Part shown: piece by piece, positions 11,447 through 24,273 of the stretch
How the letters are laid out: every line of letters starts with the position of its first letter
Numbering within the stretch: the first letter of the stretch is position 1
Source of the DNA: Bombardia bombarda
Lineage: Eukaryota; Ascomycota; Sordariomycetes; Sordariales; Lasiosphaeriaceae
Length of the DNA stretch: 64,000 nt
Reading direction: 5' to 3'
Assembly: GCA_030512295.1 (NCBI GenBank)
Contig: JAULSR010000002.1
Span: forward strand, 5,270,001-5,334,000
The notes under the pieces: model-generated
Databases searched by the model: none
Seen by the model: the letters and a program-made list of their open reading frames with translations, nothing else
What the model was told of the DNA's origin: nothing
Translations under genes and position numbers: made by a program

Positions 11447-12883
11447 TTAAAGGTTGAAGCGTGTCCGCTTCTTCTCCATCTTCGCCTTCCACTCCCACTT
11501 GAGTGCATCCTCGCCTTCACTGCCTGCCCTGCCGATTCCCTTATCAACTCTGCGCAGCTTCAAGGTCATTCCTGTTTTATGGTCAGCATTTTATCGAGTA
11601 AAAAGAGGGCAACATCGTGTTAGATTGAACATACTTGGTCCGATCTCTTGGAGACCAGCGCGGATTCCCTGCAGGCCCTTCATCTCGGCGCCATCGGCCC
11701 CTGTCACATTCTTCTCTGTCGAGCGCGCTTCCCGGAAGATGTATCGGTGTCGGCGGAAGAAGATGTAATCTTGACATATCATGTAAGCTTAGGATTTGAG
11801 GAGGACACAGGGGTTCACGTACCACGCTGGTTGTGGAGCGTCACAACCTGTCTGCCAGACAGCTCGGGCTTGGCGGGGAAAAGTGTGTACATGGACTTCG
11901 CGGCAAGAAGACCAAGGGGGGTCTTGAAGCCGTTCAGGAGGAGTTCGGGCTGCGGTCTGTTAACCTAACAGAAGCATACTTGCGGTCGAAAATGATCTTA
12001 CATAGTGGTTGGTGGGATTTCCATGCCCAAGGAGCGCTTTCCCCGGTTGGTAGCCGCGAATCGTATATGTGAGTGTCGGGCCCGGGGCTGCTTCTTCCGA
12101 GTTCAGGTGGATCACACTGAGCTGACAAGGTCTCTTCTGATCTTCGCCGACCACGATGAGAACGTTGTATCCTCGGTTTTTGGCGAACTTTGCAATCTCC
12201 CTGACACTGTACTTGTGGCCGTGAAAGTTGGCGCTTCGTCTGATATAGGTGCTATTAGGGAAGATGGCGGCAAGGTCCTGCGCTTCCTTGTGGATGGTTG
12301 CGTTGAGGGAGGTTGTGACCAAAATCTTGGGGAATTCTAGCGGTTGCTCAGTAAAGAGATGCTTGAATTCCTCGGTGAGGGAATCGGGGGTCAGGTCGAG
12401 GTTGGTGGATGTTGTTGAAGGGGCGATGCTGGGGTTCCTTTGCGCACGTTCGGCCCTGATTCTCTCCATGCGCTCGTCTGCGTCTTCGTTCTCGGACTGG
12501 CCCTCCTCGTCAGAACCCAGCATACTGTCGAGATCTTCGTCCTCTTCATCCACAATGCCATCGGCCTCCTTTGCCGCTTGAATCTCGGCCTCTTCGAGAC
12601 GCCTACGCTTCAGTTGTGCAACATCCACAACGGCGCCCAGTCCATCGTTGTCGCCCTCGTCCCATATTCTTTTCTTCTCGATGGTGGAGGGCTGGTTCTT
12701 CTCGAGTCGTTCCTTGCGCATCTCTGGATTCTTTGCCTCCTCCTTCCTCCGCCTGTGGCGCTCTTCATGGCGAGCCTTGTCGGCATCCTTCTTTTGCTCG
12801 ACATACATCGCCTGTCGCCTCAGCTTGTTCGAGGTCTTCATGGAGAGCGACGCCCCGGAGGACGTCTTTTTTTGAGAACCCAT
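11447..12883 (-). CDS. rpf1: Ribosome production factor 1 (Brix domain, 60S assembly)
   Basis: Four exons: 12883-12002, 11964-11823, 11769-11635, 11571-11447 (427 aa, phases agree). The N-terminal 150 residues are charged (RHEERHRRRKEEA; EEDEDLDSMLGSDEE). The Brix domain runs from about 187 (EFPKILVTTSLNATIHKEAQ) through IRRSANFHGHKYSVREIAKFA, VVGEDQKRP, SVIHLNSEEAAPGPTL, GHGNPTNHYVNRPQPELLLN and FRRHRYIFREA, to GPRMTLKLRRVDKGI. The last stretch is the hallmark of RPF1/Imp4-type proteins; the overall layout is RPF1, which acts in the nucleolus on 27S pre-rRNA and large-subunit maturation. The gene is divergent from the glycyl-tRNA synthetase gene. Confidence 0.93.
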
Positions 12884-13337
12884 CGTGATTGCGGCTGGGG
12901 GTTGGCAGTTGGCAATTGTAGATATTAAAAACCGACGTCTTTAGGTGCACTGCAGTAACGAATTATTACCTACCTTAGACCCCTCTACTATTTTTTTTTC
13001 GCGTTGAAGTCTGCTCCCTAGCCTGTGGCTAGTGCAAGGGTACCCTGGCTGCTAGCGCGCCAAGTCCCTGAGAGGCGCCTTGATGCCCCGCACCAATGGA
13101 GGGGCAGCTCCAGCGGTTGATTGAATTTCCGCAGTAGCGCCTCTGTCGCATGGAGTCCAGACGGGTCGCACCTCCCTATCGCATACAGTGAACAGCTTTC
13201 TATTCTACGCCCGCCCTGTCTGCCGTCGGCTCAAAAACGAGTCATCGGGTAAAAAGCTCCAGTCTTTTCCTCCATACCCCAAGAACCAATTGTGGGAGGC
13301 CGTGACTCAGCTGGTTGGCCCGAATTTCGACCAATTG
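12884..13337. promoter_or_regulatory. Bidirectional promoter region between RPF1 and GlyRS
   Basis: 454 bp separate the RPF1 start (-) from the first in-frame ATG of the GlyRS frame (+). It contains a T9 run near 12992-13000 and a possible 14-codon upstream ORF (ATG at 13150, stop ending 13191) on the GlyRS side. No TATA-like element was convincingly placed. The bidirectional role is inferred from geometry. Confidence 0.55.
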
Positions 13338-15545
13338 ATGCCGCCTTTTCCCAACGTCCCCTTCCTCTCACCATTTCGTCGTAAAGCTTTCAGCAAACAC
13401 AACGTCACGGCTGAGAGGGTCTCTTGTCTGCGCTACATCACAGCTTCTGCCCCGCACTTGCGTTTCGTTGCCCCCAAGCCGAAAAAAACGTCGCCCGCCA
13501 TGGCTTCCACCGCCACCACCCTCAAGGGGCAGCCCCTCGACAAGGCGGCTCTCGAGTCCATGCTGCGTCGGCGCATGTTCTACACCCCCTCCTTCGAGAT
13601 CTACGGCGGCGTCTCAGGCCTCTACGACTACGGCCCGCCCGGCTGCTCTCTGCAGGCTAACATTGTTGACGCATGGCGGAAGCACTTCATTCTCGAGGAG
13701 GACATGCTCGAGGTCGACTGCAGCGTCCTGACCCCGCATGAGGTTCTCAAGACCAGTGGCCACGTCGACAAGTTCGCCGACTGGATGTGCAAGGACCCTA
13801 AGAACGGCGAGATCCTCAGAGCCGACCACTTCGTCGAGGATGTCCTTGAGTTGAGACTAAGGGGCGACAAGGAGGCTCGCGGCCTGAAGATCGAGGAGAA
13901 GGAGGAGGACGCCAAGAAGAAGAAGAAGAAGACTAAGGGTCAGGAGGCTGTCAAGCTCGAGGATGCCGTGGTCCAAGAGTACGAGGAGATCTTGGCGCAG
14001 ATCGACAACTACAACGGCCAACAGCTTGGCGATCTTATCATCAAGCACGATTTAAAAAACCCGGCAACCGGCGTCCTGCCTACCCCCCGGTGGCTTTCAA
14101 CCTTATGTTCCAGACCTCGATTGGCCCAAGCAGCAATCTTCCAGGCTATCTCCGCCCTGAGACGGCACAGGGCCAGTTCCTGAACTTCGCAAAGCTGTTG
14201 GAGTTCAACACCGGTTCTATGCCATTCGCTTCGGCCTCTATTGGCAAGTCATACCGCAATGAGATTTCTCCTAGGGCAGGCCTGCTCCGTGTCCGCGAAT
14301 TCTTGATGGCCGAGATTGAGCACTATGTTGATCCCGAGGGCCACAAGAAGCACCATCGCTTCCATGAGGTTGAGGATATTGAGCTTGTGCTTTTGGACCG
14401 TGACACTCAGTTGTCTGGCAAAACTACTGTTAAGAAGGTAGCCATTGGCCAGGCCGTGAAGAGCGGTCTGGTTGACAACGAGACCCTGGGCTACTTCCTG
14501 GCCCGCATCCACCTCTTCCTCAAGAAGATCGGAGTTGATCAGTCCAAGATTCGCTTCCGCCAGCACATGGCCAATGAGATGGCTCACTATGCCTGCGACT
14601 GCTGGGATGCCGAGCTTCTCACCTCGACTGGCTGGGTAGAGTGCGTCGGTTGTGCCGACAGAAGCGCATACGATCTGACTGTGCATGCCAAGAAGACCGG
14701 CGCACCTCTCATTGTCCGTGAGCGTTTGGATGAACCCAGAGTCATCGAGGAGTGGGATGTCGAGATCGAGAAGAAGAAGTTCGGTCCTTTCTACAAGAAG
14801 GATGGTAAGACAATCGAGTCTGCTATCCTGACTACAAGTCAGGAGCAGCGTGGAGTCCTCGCCAAGGAGATGGAAGCGAACGGCAAGGTCGTTGTTGATG
14901 TCCCCGGTGTCAAGGACGGCAAGGTCGAAGTCAGCAAGGATCTGCTTGCCATTAAGTGGATTAAGCGCACGGAGAACACACGAGAGTACACCCCTAATGT
15001 CATCGAGCCATCGTTTGGTATTGGGCGGATTCTGTACTCGTTGATTGAGCACAACTACTGGACCCGCGGAAGCGACGGCGGTGACGAAGCGCGCAGTGTG
15101 AGTGACCCCCTTCTTCACATATTCGTCAAAGCCTCATGATAGCTAACTTGCATAGGTGCTTTCGTTCCCTCCGAGCATTGCGCCGACCAAGGTGCTTATT
15201 GTGCCTTTGTCGTCAAACAAGGACTTTGCGCCCTTCACCCGCAAGCTGTCGCAGAAACTCAGAGCTGCTGGTCTTTCTAGCCGCATCGATGATTCATCGG
15301 CAACTATCGGCAAGCGGTACAGCAGAAACGATGAGCTGGGTACTCCTTTCGGCATTACCATCGATTTCCAGACTCTCAAGGACAATACGGTTACCCTGCG
15401 GGAGCGTGATAGCACGCGACAAGTCCGTGCCAGTGAAGATGAGATCATCGCTGCCATCAAGTCTCTTGTTGAGGGCAACAAGACTTGGCAAGATACTGAA
15501 ACCGAGCTGCCTATCTTTGAAGGTCAGGAACTTGAGATTCGCTGA
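13338..15545 (+). CDS. grs1: Glycyl-tRNA synthetase, cytosolic/mitochondrial, with apparent 1-nt frameshift
   Basis: Class II GlyRS (alpha2, eukaryotic type) that charges tRNA-Gly. The cytosolic start is the ATG at 13500 (MASTATTLKGQ). An in-frame ATG at 13338 adds 54 residues rich in Arg/Ser/hydrophobics (PFLSPFRRKAFSKHN), a plausible mitochondrial targeting leader. Seen in order: RRRMFYTPSFEIYGG, SGLYDYGPPGCSL, SGHVDKFADWM, GYLRPETAQGQF, class II motif 2 (SYRNEISPRAGLLRVREF), RFRQHMANEMAHYACDCWDAE, WVECVGCADRSAYDL, motif 3 (EPSFGIGRILYSL), then the anticodon-binding domain (TKVLIVPLSS, GKRYSRNDELGTPFGITID). An intron lies at 15098-15155. Between LPTP and VAFNLMFQTSIGP the frame jumps by -1 at a C6 run (14083-14088); one more C would restore a 662-aa protein with total CDS a multiple of three. 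Sequencing error is likely. Confidence 0.93.
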
Positions 15546-18500
15546 ATTTTATTGCGAACGGAGAGGATTAATCAAAGGCTCGGCGTGAACTCCCGACCCA
15601 ACCCGGGACATCCTACAGGTGGGATGAAAATTGGCGAAGAACATGGTATAGACGACGGCCGACATAGCGTGTGAAAGGCCATTCAAAAGAGGAAGGAACT
15701 TTAGCCAAGACATGATTTATTATTTTACAGGCCCGTTCATTCGTCTCTCGCACGGTACGCATTATGCTCTGTATGGTGTTCAGTTGCGGCAGCTCCACTG
15801 CGAACGACAGAATGTTTGTTTACGTTCTTGACATTGCTTGGTCATCCATATTTCAAGCGCGGCGTTATGCGTCTGCGTCTGAGGTGCAATAGCTTGAGCG
15901 CTTAGGCCGGCGTAGAGATCAGAGCATTGGTACTTACTATGGAAATGTGCCAACCCAGGTGCTATAGCTTATAGATTACAGTATGTGTCACAGCTGCCGG
16001 CAGTCCCAACTTGAACTCGCTCTGGAAGTGCATGTTGGATGCCACCTAGGTAGCACACGGCATGGAAATCCTTTGTCGAAATGGTTTAAAACACTAGCTC
16101 TGGTGTATTTATATCCAGCATCTATGGGACGAATGGCTGGCAGCGATGTTCCTATCAGTCTAACACACCGATGTGCCTCCCATTCCAGATTGAGGAATGG
16201 TGTCCCTGTCAGGAGCCAGGACGCTGTGTAATCTGTCTGCAGCAGGGACATGTTTACTCAAGACCGGGTTGTTGCTGAGGCTGACTTGGCGTGACAGACA
16301 AGCGGCAGCGGGTATGTATGTACTGTACTGGGCCGCCAGAATATGGCAAAGGAATTGCAATCGCCACCTGCCGATTTATTGCGGCGGGTTGAGTGAGAAT
16401 CCAAGTCTACGTAGTGGGCAGACGAGGTAGATAACATTCTGCTTGCTGCCGACAAAGCACCACATACAGGCCTATCCTGCGACAGATCTGCGTGGATTGG
16501 AAACAAACCACAGGAAGGGGCCGGGGGCTGAAGCTGGCTCGAGGGTGGGTAGGCTCAGGTAGGCCATAGGTGGTGGGGGATGGAGGGGCAGCAGTTTCGC
16601 GTCGATCTTGCCGACCCCAAGGCGCTACCCAATCACAATTGCGAAAACCGCCACAGCTTTTGACGGCGCAGAGACGAGCAGCTGCTTGCTGGCCGGTGCA
16701 TCACGTCTCGAGTCAACACCCGACATTTTGTCTGGGCGGCTAAACCGTCGAGCCGCACAGCGGCCGCGCCCTTGCCAATGCGGCTGGCATTACGCACGTA
16801 GTAGGTGGTGGACAGATCAAATGATGCCTTAATGCCGCTCAAGGGTGAAGCGCTTGACTTGATAGTTACAAAAATGAATTTTCAGATCTCCAAGATATAA
16901 TAGCCAGCGGTGGCGTCCTGCTATAAGTGCTACCTCGTACTTTGAGCCGGCATCTTGGAACGGCATGAAAACGGGATGGAGGCTTTGGCCCCACCCGGCA
17001 CGGCTCTGATGGCTCTCTGCTCTGATGGGCGGTCCCTTGCCAAGCCGGGCCCCCGCCAGTTGTGAAGACGGGAGCACCTAGACTTAAATTCCTGACAACT
17101 TAATCTTCAGAAGACTCCCATCATCCATCCGACGATGATGACGGACTAAAACGCAACTGACAGGGCATCTCTGGTGTTCACCACAGCCCACGGCCTTTAT
17201 ATCCGAGGGCAGGCAAAGGTGTGGTTGATATTAAGGGTTCTGGGTCCTTTTCGAAACACCAAACGCGCTTACTGGCTGCTTGACCCCGCCTTTGGGGTCG
17301 AAACATAGCTCCCCGTTTGGTTCGCTTCCGTCAGCGCCCTCAGGGGGGATGCACGTGAGTGACACTGACTCCTGAGCCTTGCCTGGTCTTGCTGCTCTCC
17401 CAAATCGCAAAAGTGTTTGTGTACCCCGTACTGTAACTGTCATACTGAGTACTAGAAGGGCAGATTGTTCATCTATGGCGTGTTGAAAAGTAAAATGTAA
17501 TGTTTTTTGGGGGGCAAAGCAGCAAGAGCATCGGTCTAGATATGATCATGAAGAAAACAAGATCGAGACACACAACACATGCAGGCAGAGCTGCAAAAGG
17601 GTTGCAGGTTGCAGGTTGCAGGTTGCAGAAACAAACACATTGGCGAAGAGCCCCTGGTGCGTTGCTCAGGGATCTCAAACTCTGGATGCCACCGTCTTCG
17701 CGCTTGTCTTGTCCAATCTCGTTTCTCGTGCATCTCCTCTCGAATCTCGAACCGGGAGGATGCAGGCTGTCCCCTTGATGCACATCTGTCGTTGCTGATA
17801 AGGAGATACCAGACTTTCTTGCTACATTAAAGTGGTGATATGCTCGATATTCAGCAGAGTCTGTTGTACCTTTTTAGGCCGCCCCTGCAAACGAGAGCTT
17901 ATCCCGAATCTCTTGTCGGGTCTGGCTGGTCAGCGAGTGAAGTGCACTTACCCCTCCCGGGCGTACCCCGTCCCCACATTCTCTAACCTTCAATGCTGCC
18001 GGACCACTCCTGGGACCACTAATAGCTGCAGTGCGGCCATCCCTTTTGAGATCCACACCAACCCCCAGAACCCAGAACCGCTCTTTTTGTCACCCCTAGA
18101 CTCTAAATGCCCGCTCACCTGCCTGGTGGTGCCTTGTACACACCTCCCCCCTCCGCTAAGCCTGGAACTGGACTTCGCCCCAGACCGACACCGTACGCAC
18201 ACCTACCTCTGCATGTCTGGCTGCGGTCCGTTGCCTTTTCCCAAGTCTTGTCCTTTGACAACCCACAGCCTCGCGATTTGAACGAGCGAGCGAACGGCGC
18301 CCAGGACCCAGGACTTGACACAGGGCCTCGCAGATTCCGCAGGACAGCCAGAAGGCCGACGGCAGCCCAGTCAGTTGCCAGTTGTCTCGCCCGTCTGACC
18401 GCCATCTACCACCATCCTGTCATCTCCACCACAAGTACCAGCCTCAGCTTCCTTCTGCCGACGATCCCTCGGCGAACTCTCCCAGGCATTCTGTGCCGTC

Positions 18501-18898
18501 GACTGCCTTATGTTGCCCTCGCTTTGCCGTGAGCCGTTCGACCGCACCTAAATCGACCATCGGGTCGCTTCTCTCGTCGTTGAGACCGACTTGAGCCTCG
18601 CCTCGCTCTAATTGACGCGACCGATACATTTGCGATTTTCGTCCCGAGCCTATTCGGCTCTTGCATATTTACTCGCGTGCGTGCTACGCGGGACCGATTC
18701 GATTGGGCCCACGTACAAGCCTTGCCTGCGTCCATTTTGTTGCTTGTTTTTGTGAGTCTGTTTGTCTCGCTGTGGCCGCCCCTGTCCGAGAACTCTATTG
18801 ACAGGCGACAATAGAAACTACACCCGTCCTTGCCCCGATTTAGTACCATTGCTAGGTTACGTTGTCAGCAAGAATAATAACTAAATATTTACGACAAG
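15546..18898. other. Gene-free stretch; CLA4 promoter and long leader
   Basis: 3.35 kb between two + strand genes. The left part holds the GlyRS 3' UTR. Near 17600 there is a heptamer repeat. From about 18000 to 18890 the sequence turns C/T-rich (cctccc, ctcgcccgtctgacc), typical of fungal promoter and leader DNA, so the kinase may have a long leader with several upstream ATGs. Short open frames show no recognisable domain. Confidence 0.6.
17600..17627 (+). repeat. GGTTGCA heptamer tandem repeat (4 copies)
   Basis: Four exact head-to-tail copies of GGTTGCA in an intergenic region about 1.3 kb upstream of the CLA4 gene. Confidence 0.95.
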
Positions 18899-21803
18899 AT
18901 GGCGACCCAAAACAAGTATGTACGGGCCCTACGAAATACAACACCTCCCCATCTGTGCCATCTCCCCCTCTTCCTTTGGTGGACAGAGTAACCCGATTTC
19001 TTCCATGTCCGTTACATTTCGCCATCATCGCGGGGCCTTTGTGGCGGAACATCAGCCCACATTCTCTTCAATCATCCCGAACTTCGCTGTCACCCGGTAT
19101 CATTTAAGTGCAGGATGCTGACGTTGTACGGCGTTCGCAGCGTCTATTCAAGTGGGCAGTTCATGAACCCTGGCCCAGCACCCAGACCCCCTACGGAGAA
19201 GCCTCGCCTCGGTCTCACACCCAACGCCAATCTTCCAGGAAATATGTCAAGCCTAAGTCTTCGCTCTCCTGCCGCCAGCACATATAGTGGCTCCACGATC
19301 GCTTTGCCCATCTCACGCCAGGCCTCCAACACGGATGGCATGGGTGGTCTGGCCATCATCAAGCAGGGTTGGGGCTATGTCAAGGAGAGCAAGAATTTCA
19401 TCAACCCTTGGAAGAACAAGTATTTGATTCTTCGTAAGGAGTCTTTAGACTTTCACAAGGCTGAAAGCAGCAAAGTGGCTTATACACTGTACTTGAAGGA
19501 TGTGATCAATGTCGGCCGCGTCGAAGCTGCGGGCACCATATTCGAAATCAAGAGACACACTAACGGCGCCTCTACCAGTCCTGGCGAGGATGATAGTGGC
19601 GTCAAGACTCTCCAGATTCGCGTCAAGTCTGATGACGACCTGTACGAATGGATAGACTTCATCTACGCACGCTGTCCAGGCATGGGCGGTGTCAGTAACC
19701 CAACCAACTTCTCACACGCTGTCCATGTCGGCTTCGACCCGCAGACGGGCGAATTCGTCGGACTGCCCCCAGAGTGGTCGAAGTTGCTCAACTCTTCGGC
19801 CATCACTCAGGAGGACTACGAGAGAAATCCCCAGGCCGTTTTCGAAGTCCTTGACTTCTACTCTGATCTCACAAAGCGCGCCGAGAACCCGGCCCAGTAT
19901 CCCAGTCTCACAAGCACACCACCACCAAGCAGCGTAGGGAACAAACAGCTTGGCTACCCCAGCGGTGCCTCAGTCGCGCCGCCTCGACCTATACAGTCTA
20001 TGCAGCGTAACCCGAGTTCTACCTATACCGCAACGGTTTCAGCGCAGCCGGGTGCTAATCCCCCTCGCCGCCCATCACCGACTGAGTCTCAGCAACAACG
20101 CATGCAGATGCAGGGCATGTCACAAGGCTATGTATCTGACCGTAGCCGAGAGGAGCAGCAACAGCAGCAGCAGCAACGAATCAGGGAGGAGCGACAGAGA
20201 GAGATTGAGGAGCAGAATCGTCGGGATATGGAGGCTTATAATGCGGCAATTCCGAAGACTAAGACGCCAATGGCCCAACAAGAACTGGGTGGCTATAGTT
20301 CTGGTTCTTCAACCTCCGATCGGTTCAACCCCAGTCGAGCAGCTCCGCAAGCACCAAAAAGCCAGCCGATTCAGACCCTTAGAGCACAGAGGCCTGCCCC
20401 ATCCCCACCAGCGAACGGAGGAATTGCATCTCGTCCACCCCAAGGTAGCTCGGCTTCGGTACGCGATCCCACACCTCAGGCGCAAGCCCAGAGGCTTCCT
20501 CAGCCGAACGGCCCAGCTTCGAATGCCCCCCGCTATCCCAATGGAACCGCAGCATCAACACGGCCTGTACAGCCCCAAACTCAGCAGCAGCAGCAGCAGC
20601 CCTCGCGACTTCCTGCACCTGTTAAGCCCTTGAACGTTGCCCCTAGACAGGTAGCGCAGACAGATGCTGTCCGCGCTGCTGAAGCTGCTCTTACATCTAA
20701 GCCTCCTGTGGAGCAACAGCAACGCAAAGATGTTCGCATGTCGACTATGACAGAAAACGAGGTAATGGCAAAGCTGAAAGAGGCAGTTTCCAAGGATGAC
20801 CCAAATCTGTCGTACTCGAAGCAGAAGAAGATTGGCCAAGGCGCTTCAGGGTCCGTATATGTTGCCAAGGTCAAGGAAACCGCAAACTCGGCAGTGGCCC
20901 GTGAGATTCTACGACAACAGGGCGCGAAGGCCCAGGTTGCCATCAAGCAAATGGATCTCGCACACCAGCCGCGCAAGGAGTTGATTGTCAACGAAATCAT
21001 GGTCATGAAGGATAGCAAGCATCGCAACATTGTCAACTTCCTGGACGCCTTTCTCCGAAATAATAACTCGGAGCTCTGGGTCGTCATGGAGTATATGGAG
21101 GGCGGCGCCCTAACTGATGTCATCGATAACAATCCCGTCATCACAGAGGAGCAGATCTCGACCATTTGCCTAGAGGTATGTCACGATACTTTCTGGTTTA
21201 CCCATGATTCGCCTACTAACACGCTGGACAGACATGCCGAGGCTTGCAACATTTGCATTCGCAGAACATTATCCACCGCGACATCAAGAGCGACAATGTG
21301 CTGCTGGATGCTCGTGGAAATGTCAAAATCAGTATGCGAATTCCTTAAAACTCACTATTTCACTCCTTGTATAGTCACTAACCTGTCGAACAGCTGATTT
21401 TGGCTTCTGTGCCAAGCTTACGGAGACCAAGAACAAGCGTGCCACCATGGTCGGCACACCTTATTGGATGGCTCCCGAGGTCGTCAAGCAAAAGGAGTAT
21501 GGCCCCAAGGTGGATATCTGGTCACTTGGCATCATGGCCATTGAGATGATCGAGTCGGAGCCACCATATCTCAACGAGGAGCCTCTCAAGGCACTCTACT
21601 TGATTGCCACAAACGGAACACCACGTCTGAAGAAGCCCGAGAAGCTCAGCAAGGAGCTGAAGGCCTTCCTGTCTGTCTGCCTATGCGTTGACGTCAAGAG
21701 CCGCGCCTCAGCGAGAGAACTGCTTGAGCATGATTTCCTCAAGCACGGCTGCCCGCTGCCTAGCTTGGCTGAGCTGCTTGCGTTCAAGAGAGCTGCCAAG
21801 TAA
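18899..21803 (+). CDS. cla4: PAK-family serine/threonine kinase CLA4 (PH + CRIB + kinase)
   Basis: Four exons: 18899-18915, 19141-21175, 21232-21331, 21394-21803 (853 aa, phases agree; exon 1 encodes only MATQN plus two bases). A PH domain spans about 75-185 (IIKQGWGYVKESKNF, NPWKNKYLILRKE, YEWIDFIYARC). A CRIB Cdc42/Rac-binding motif follows at about 190-222 (VSNPTNFSHAVHVGFDP). Then comes a long Q/P/S-rich linker, and the kinase domain from about 563 with IGQGASGSVYVAK, VAIKQMD (catalytic Lys), IIHRDIKSDN, TDFGFCAKL, the activation loop KRATMVGTPYWMAPE and a C-terminal LAELLAFKRAAK. PH plus CRIB marks the CLA4 branch rather than STE20. These kinases act downstream of Cdc42/Rac in polarity, septation and, in plant pathogens, host infection. 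All catalytic residues seem present. Confidence 0.95.
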
Positions 21804-24233
21804 GAGGAGGCGCTTAATCACAATCGACCGTTAAGAATAGAGATGGGATCAATTGTTGGGGACTACTTGGGCGTGAGCGTGATATGACGTTTTGGATGTT
21901 CTCTGAGCATAGGGTGAAATGGTTGGGTGGACAGAGGTGGACATTGGCAAAAGACAGGAGGAGGGGTAGGCAGGAAGAGTAGCATTGAGTATATTACCCC
22001 TTTTTCATGTCTTGTCTTATTTTTTTACTTCTAAACTTCTTGCTTCTTGTTTCCCTGAACGGATATTTTATGGTAAGGAGGTTTTTAAACGGCGTTTTAC
22101 ATAGGGGGAGAAGATCCAAGCCTTAAATCGAGTGAAATTTTTGGCCTGAAACTACTACTTCTGTTGCTGCTACTGGTGATATTGATACTACTTACTTACG
22201 TCTTGCTCCCGTTGCGAGAAAGGAGGAAAAAGAAAGGTGGCAAGGAGGGTGTACAGTATTAAATGATTCATATAGTATTTCACCGGTTATAGTGTTTCTG
22301 ACTGGTTGCCGTCGGGTCTGTTCAAATATTTATACATACACCCTTACCTCCTGCTTTCCCGTTGGGAGTATTGTTTTCTTTTGGAGTTTTTCTTTTCTTT
22401 TTGTTTCTGAGGTGCTGAGCCAGTTTGTATTTTACGTGTAGTTCTTGGCTATCTTTACCTTTCCTATGTCCCGTTGATGCCGGTTACTGGCCGTTTTCTG
22501 TCTCTGTCTATGACGTTCCTTTTTTTCTTTGCTCATGATTTTATCGTTATTGGATGTTGAATTGGTGGTTGGAGCGATGAGCCAGCCAGTATGCTAAGGA
22601 CCGAAACCTGGAACTATGATAACTACAACTTGGCGAGTCTTTTTGGGACGGGACGGGACGGGATCTGACCTTACAGCCGTTATCAATACGTGTTTTTTTT
22701 ATACAATTGGCTGGGTATTGCACATGTACAAAGCAAGTTGTAGATATAAGGATTCAATATTCAGGGGGACTACTTTTTCACAGCCTGTACTACTTGGGGA
22801 GAGGGTGAGAGAGGGAAGTATGGATGGGCTTGGAAGAAAACAACCAAACATGATCACCGTACTATCATTCAAAGTATTGATGAATGGTGTGTCGAACGAC
22901 GATGCTTTCAATATTAGAATAGAGATCAGTGGGAAGGGTGATGGTTCAAATACATGACGAAACCCAGAGCTCTCTGCTAAATAGTATCAGATCACCGATG
23001 TAGGACTTGCCGAAAACCACAGCCCAATATGCGTCGCTGTCTTCAAAGTATACGGTTGGACGAGTCTAATTGCAATGTGTCTTAGGCATTACCTCCCAAA
23101 TGTTGACCTCGAACTCCAAGCTTCAGACCATGAGGTGCATTACAAGTATGTAGTCGACGAGGTAGCTGATAGAGTAATGCAATAGAGTGTAGTACAGGAA
23201 CTAGCCATGCTTTACGCGTCGCATACTGATGACGTTGGCTAGTAGGGATGTTATTGCATAGACAGGCCGACTAAGACGGATGGTTCCAAGATGACAGAAA
23301 GGGGGCTGGCTAAGGTATCTATCGTCACCATTTGGGGAAGATAGATACTCAGGTTGGCGGTGGGGTTGAGGTGGAGGACGACCGGAAGGTGGCATGGCAT
23401 GCCCCTCGTCACATGTGGCGCCAATTGCATCTTTCTTCAGAGTGTCATAGGAGTGAGTATGGTGTCTAAACACGGAACGATTTAAAACGGACACGCAGAC
23501 ACGGACAAAGAAGCCGAGCGGGCGGCAGGCAGTGCAGGTGCTGGAAGAGATCTCCGCCCCCTATAATAGGTCTCGAGTACATACCTATCTTGAATCCATG
23601 AAATTCCAAATCCAACGGGCATAGAAGGCTGTTGAGCATTTATTTGGAGGGGTTATTACTGATCAGTAGTGGGATTTGGAGGGGCCCGGAAGAATGAGCG
23701 CTGCTAAGGAGCAGACAGACTGCACAAGTCCGAAGGTTGAAGTCGACATGACGAGATGGTCGATGAGATATGCAGCCGTCGGCCGTGGTTCCCTGGTTTT
23801 TCTGTTGCTTGCCCCGTCCCGACGTCGCCGAGACTGGCATGGCAGCATTTCAACCAGCCGGGCATCCCTATTCCAAACTCGGAGCTTGCTACCTGGGCAG
23901 GTTGAGCCTTTGAGGCGCCTCCATTCCAAGAGGCACTGCGCGTCTAGCATATGCGGAAGAAACGTGCGGAGGACAAGAAAAGATGAAACACTCTCTTTGA
24001 AAGAAGCCGGCGTCACTGCAGTCAGCACAGCCCGAGCTCATCACAAAGAGTGGCATTCCATGGCCACGATCTTGCTCCCCAGTAGGATGCAAATGGATGG
24101 GTCGATTGCTGTTGTGATGCGAGTTCAAACTTGCTAGTTTGGGCGGTTATAGACTAGGCAGTTAATCTCTCAAGGGTTGCTGGCTATCGATTGGTTGCAC
24201 AATCAATGCCTCCCGTACTGGAGATGGGATGAT

Positions 24234-24273
<40 letters not shown>

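Noticed and set aside
14249..15118. 289-codon open frame antisense to GlyRS
   Set aside because: It lies wholly opposite a conserved synthetase exon; no domain is recognisable and it follows from biased codon use on the other strand.
23676..24137. 153-codon intergenic open frame
   Set aside because: No recognisable domain, no splice partners and no codon bias like neighbouring genes.
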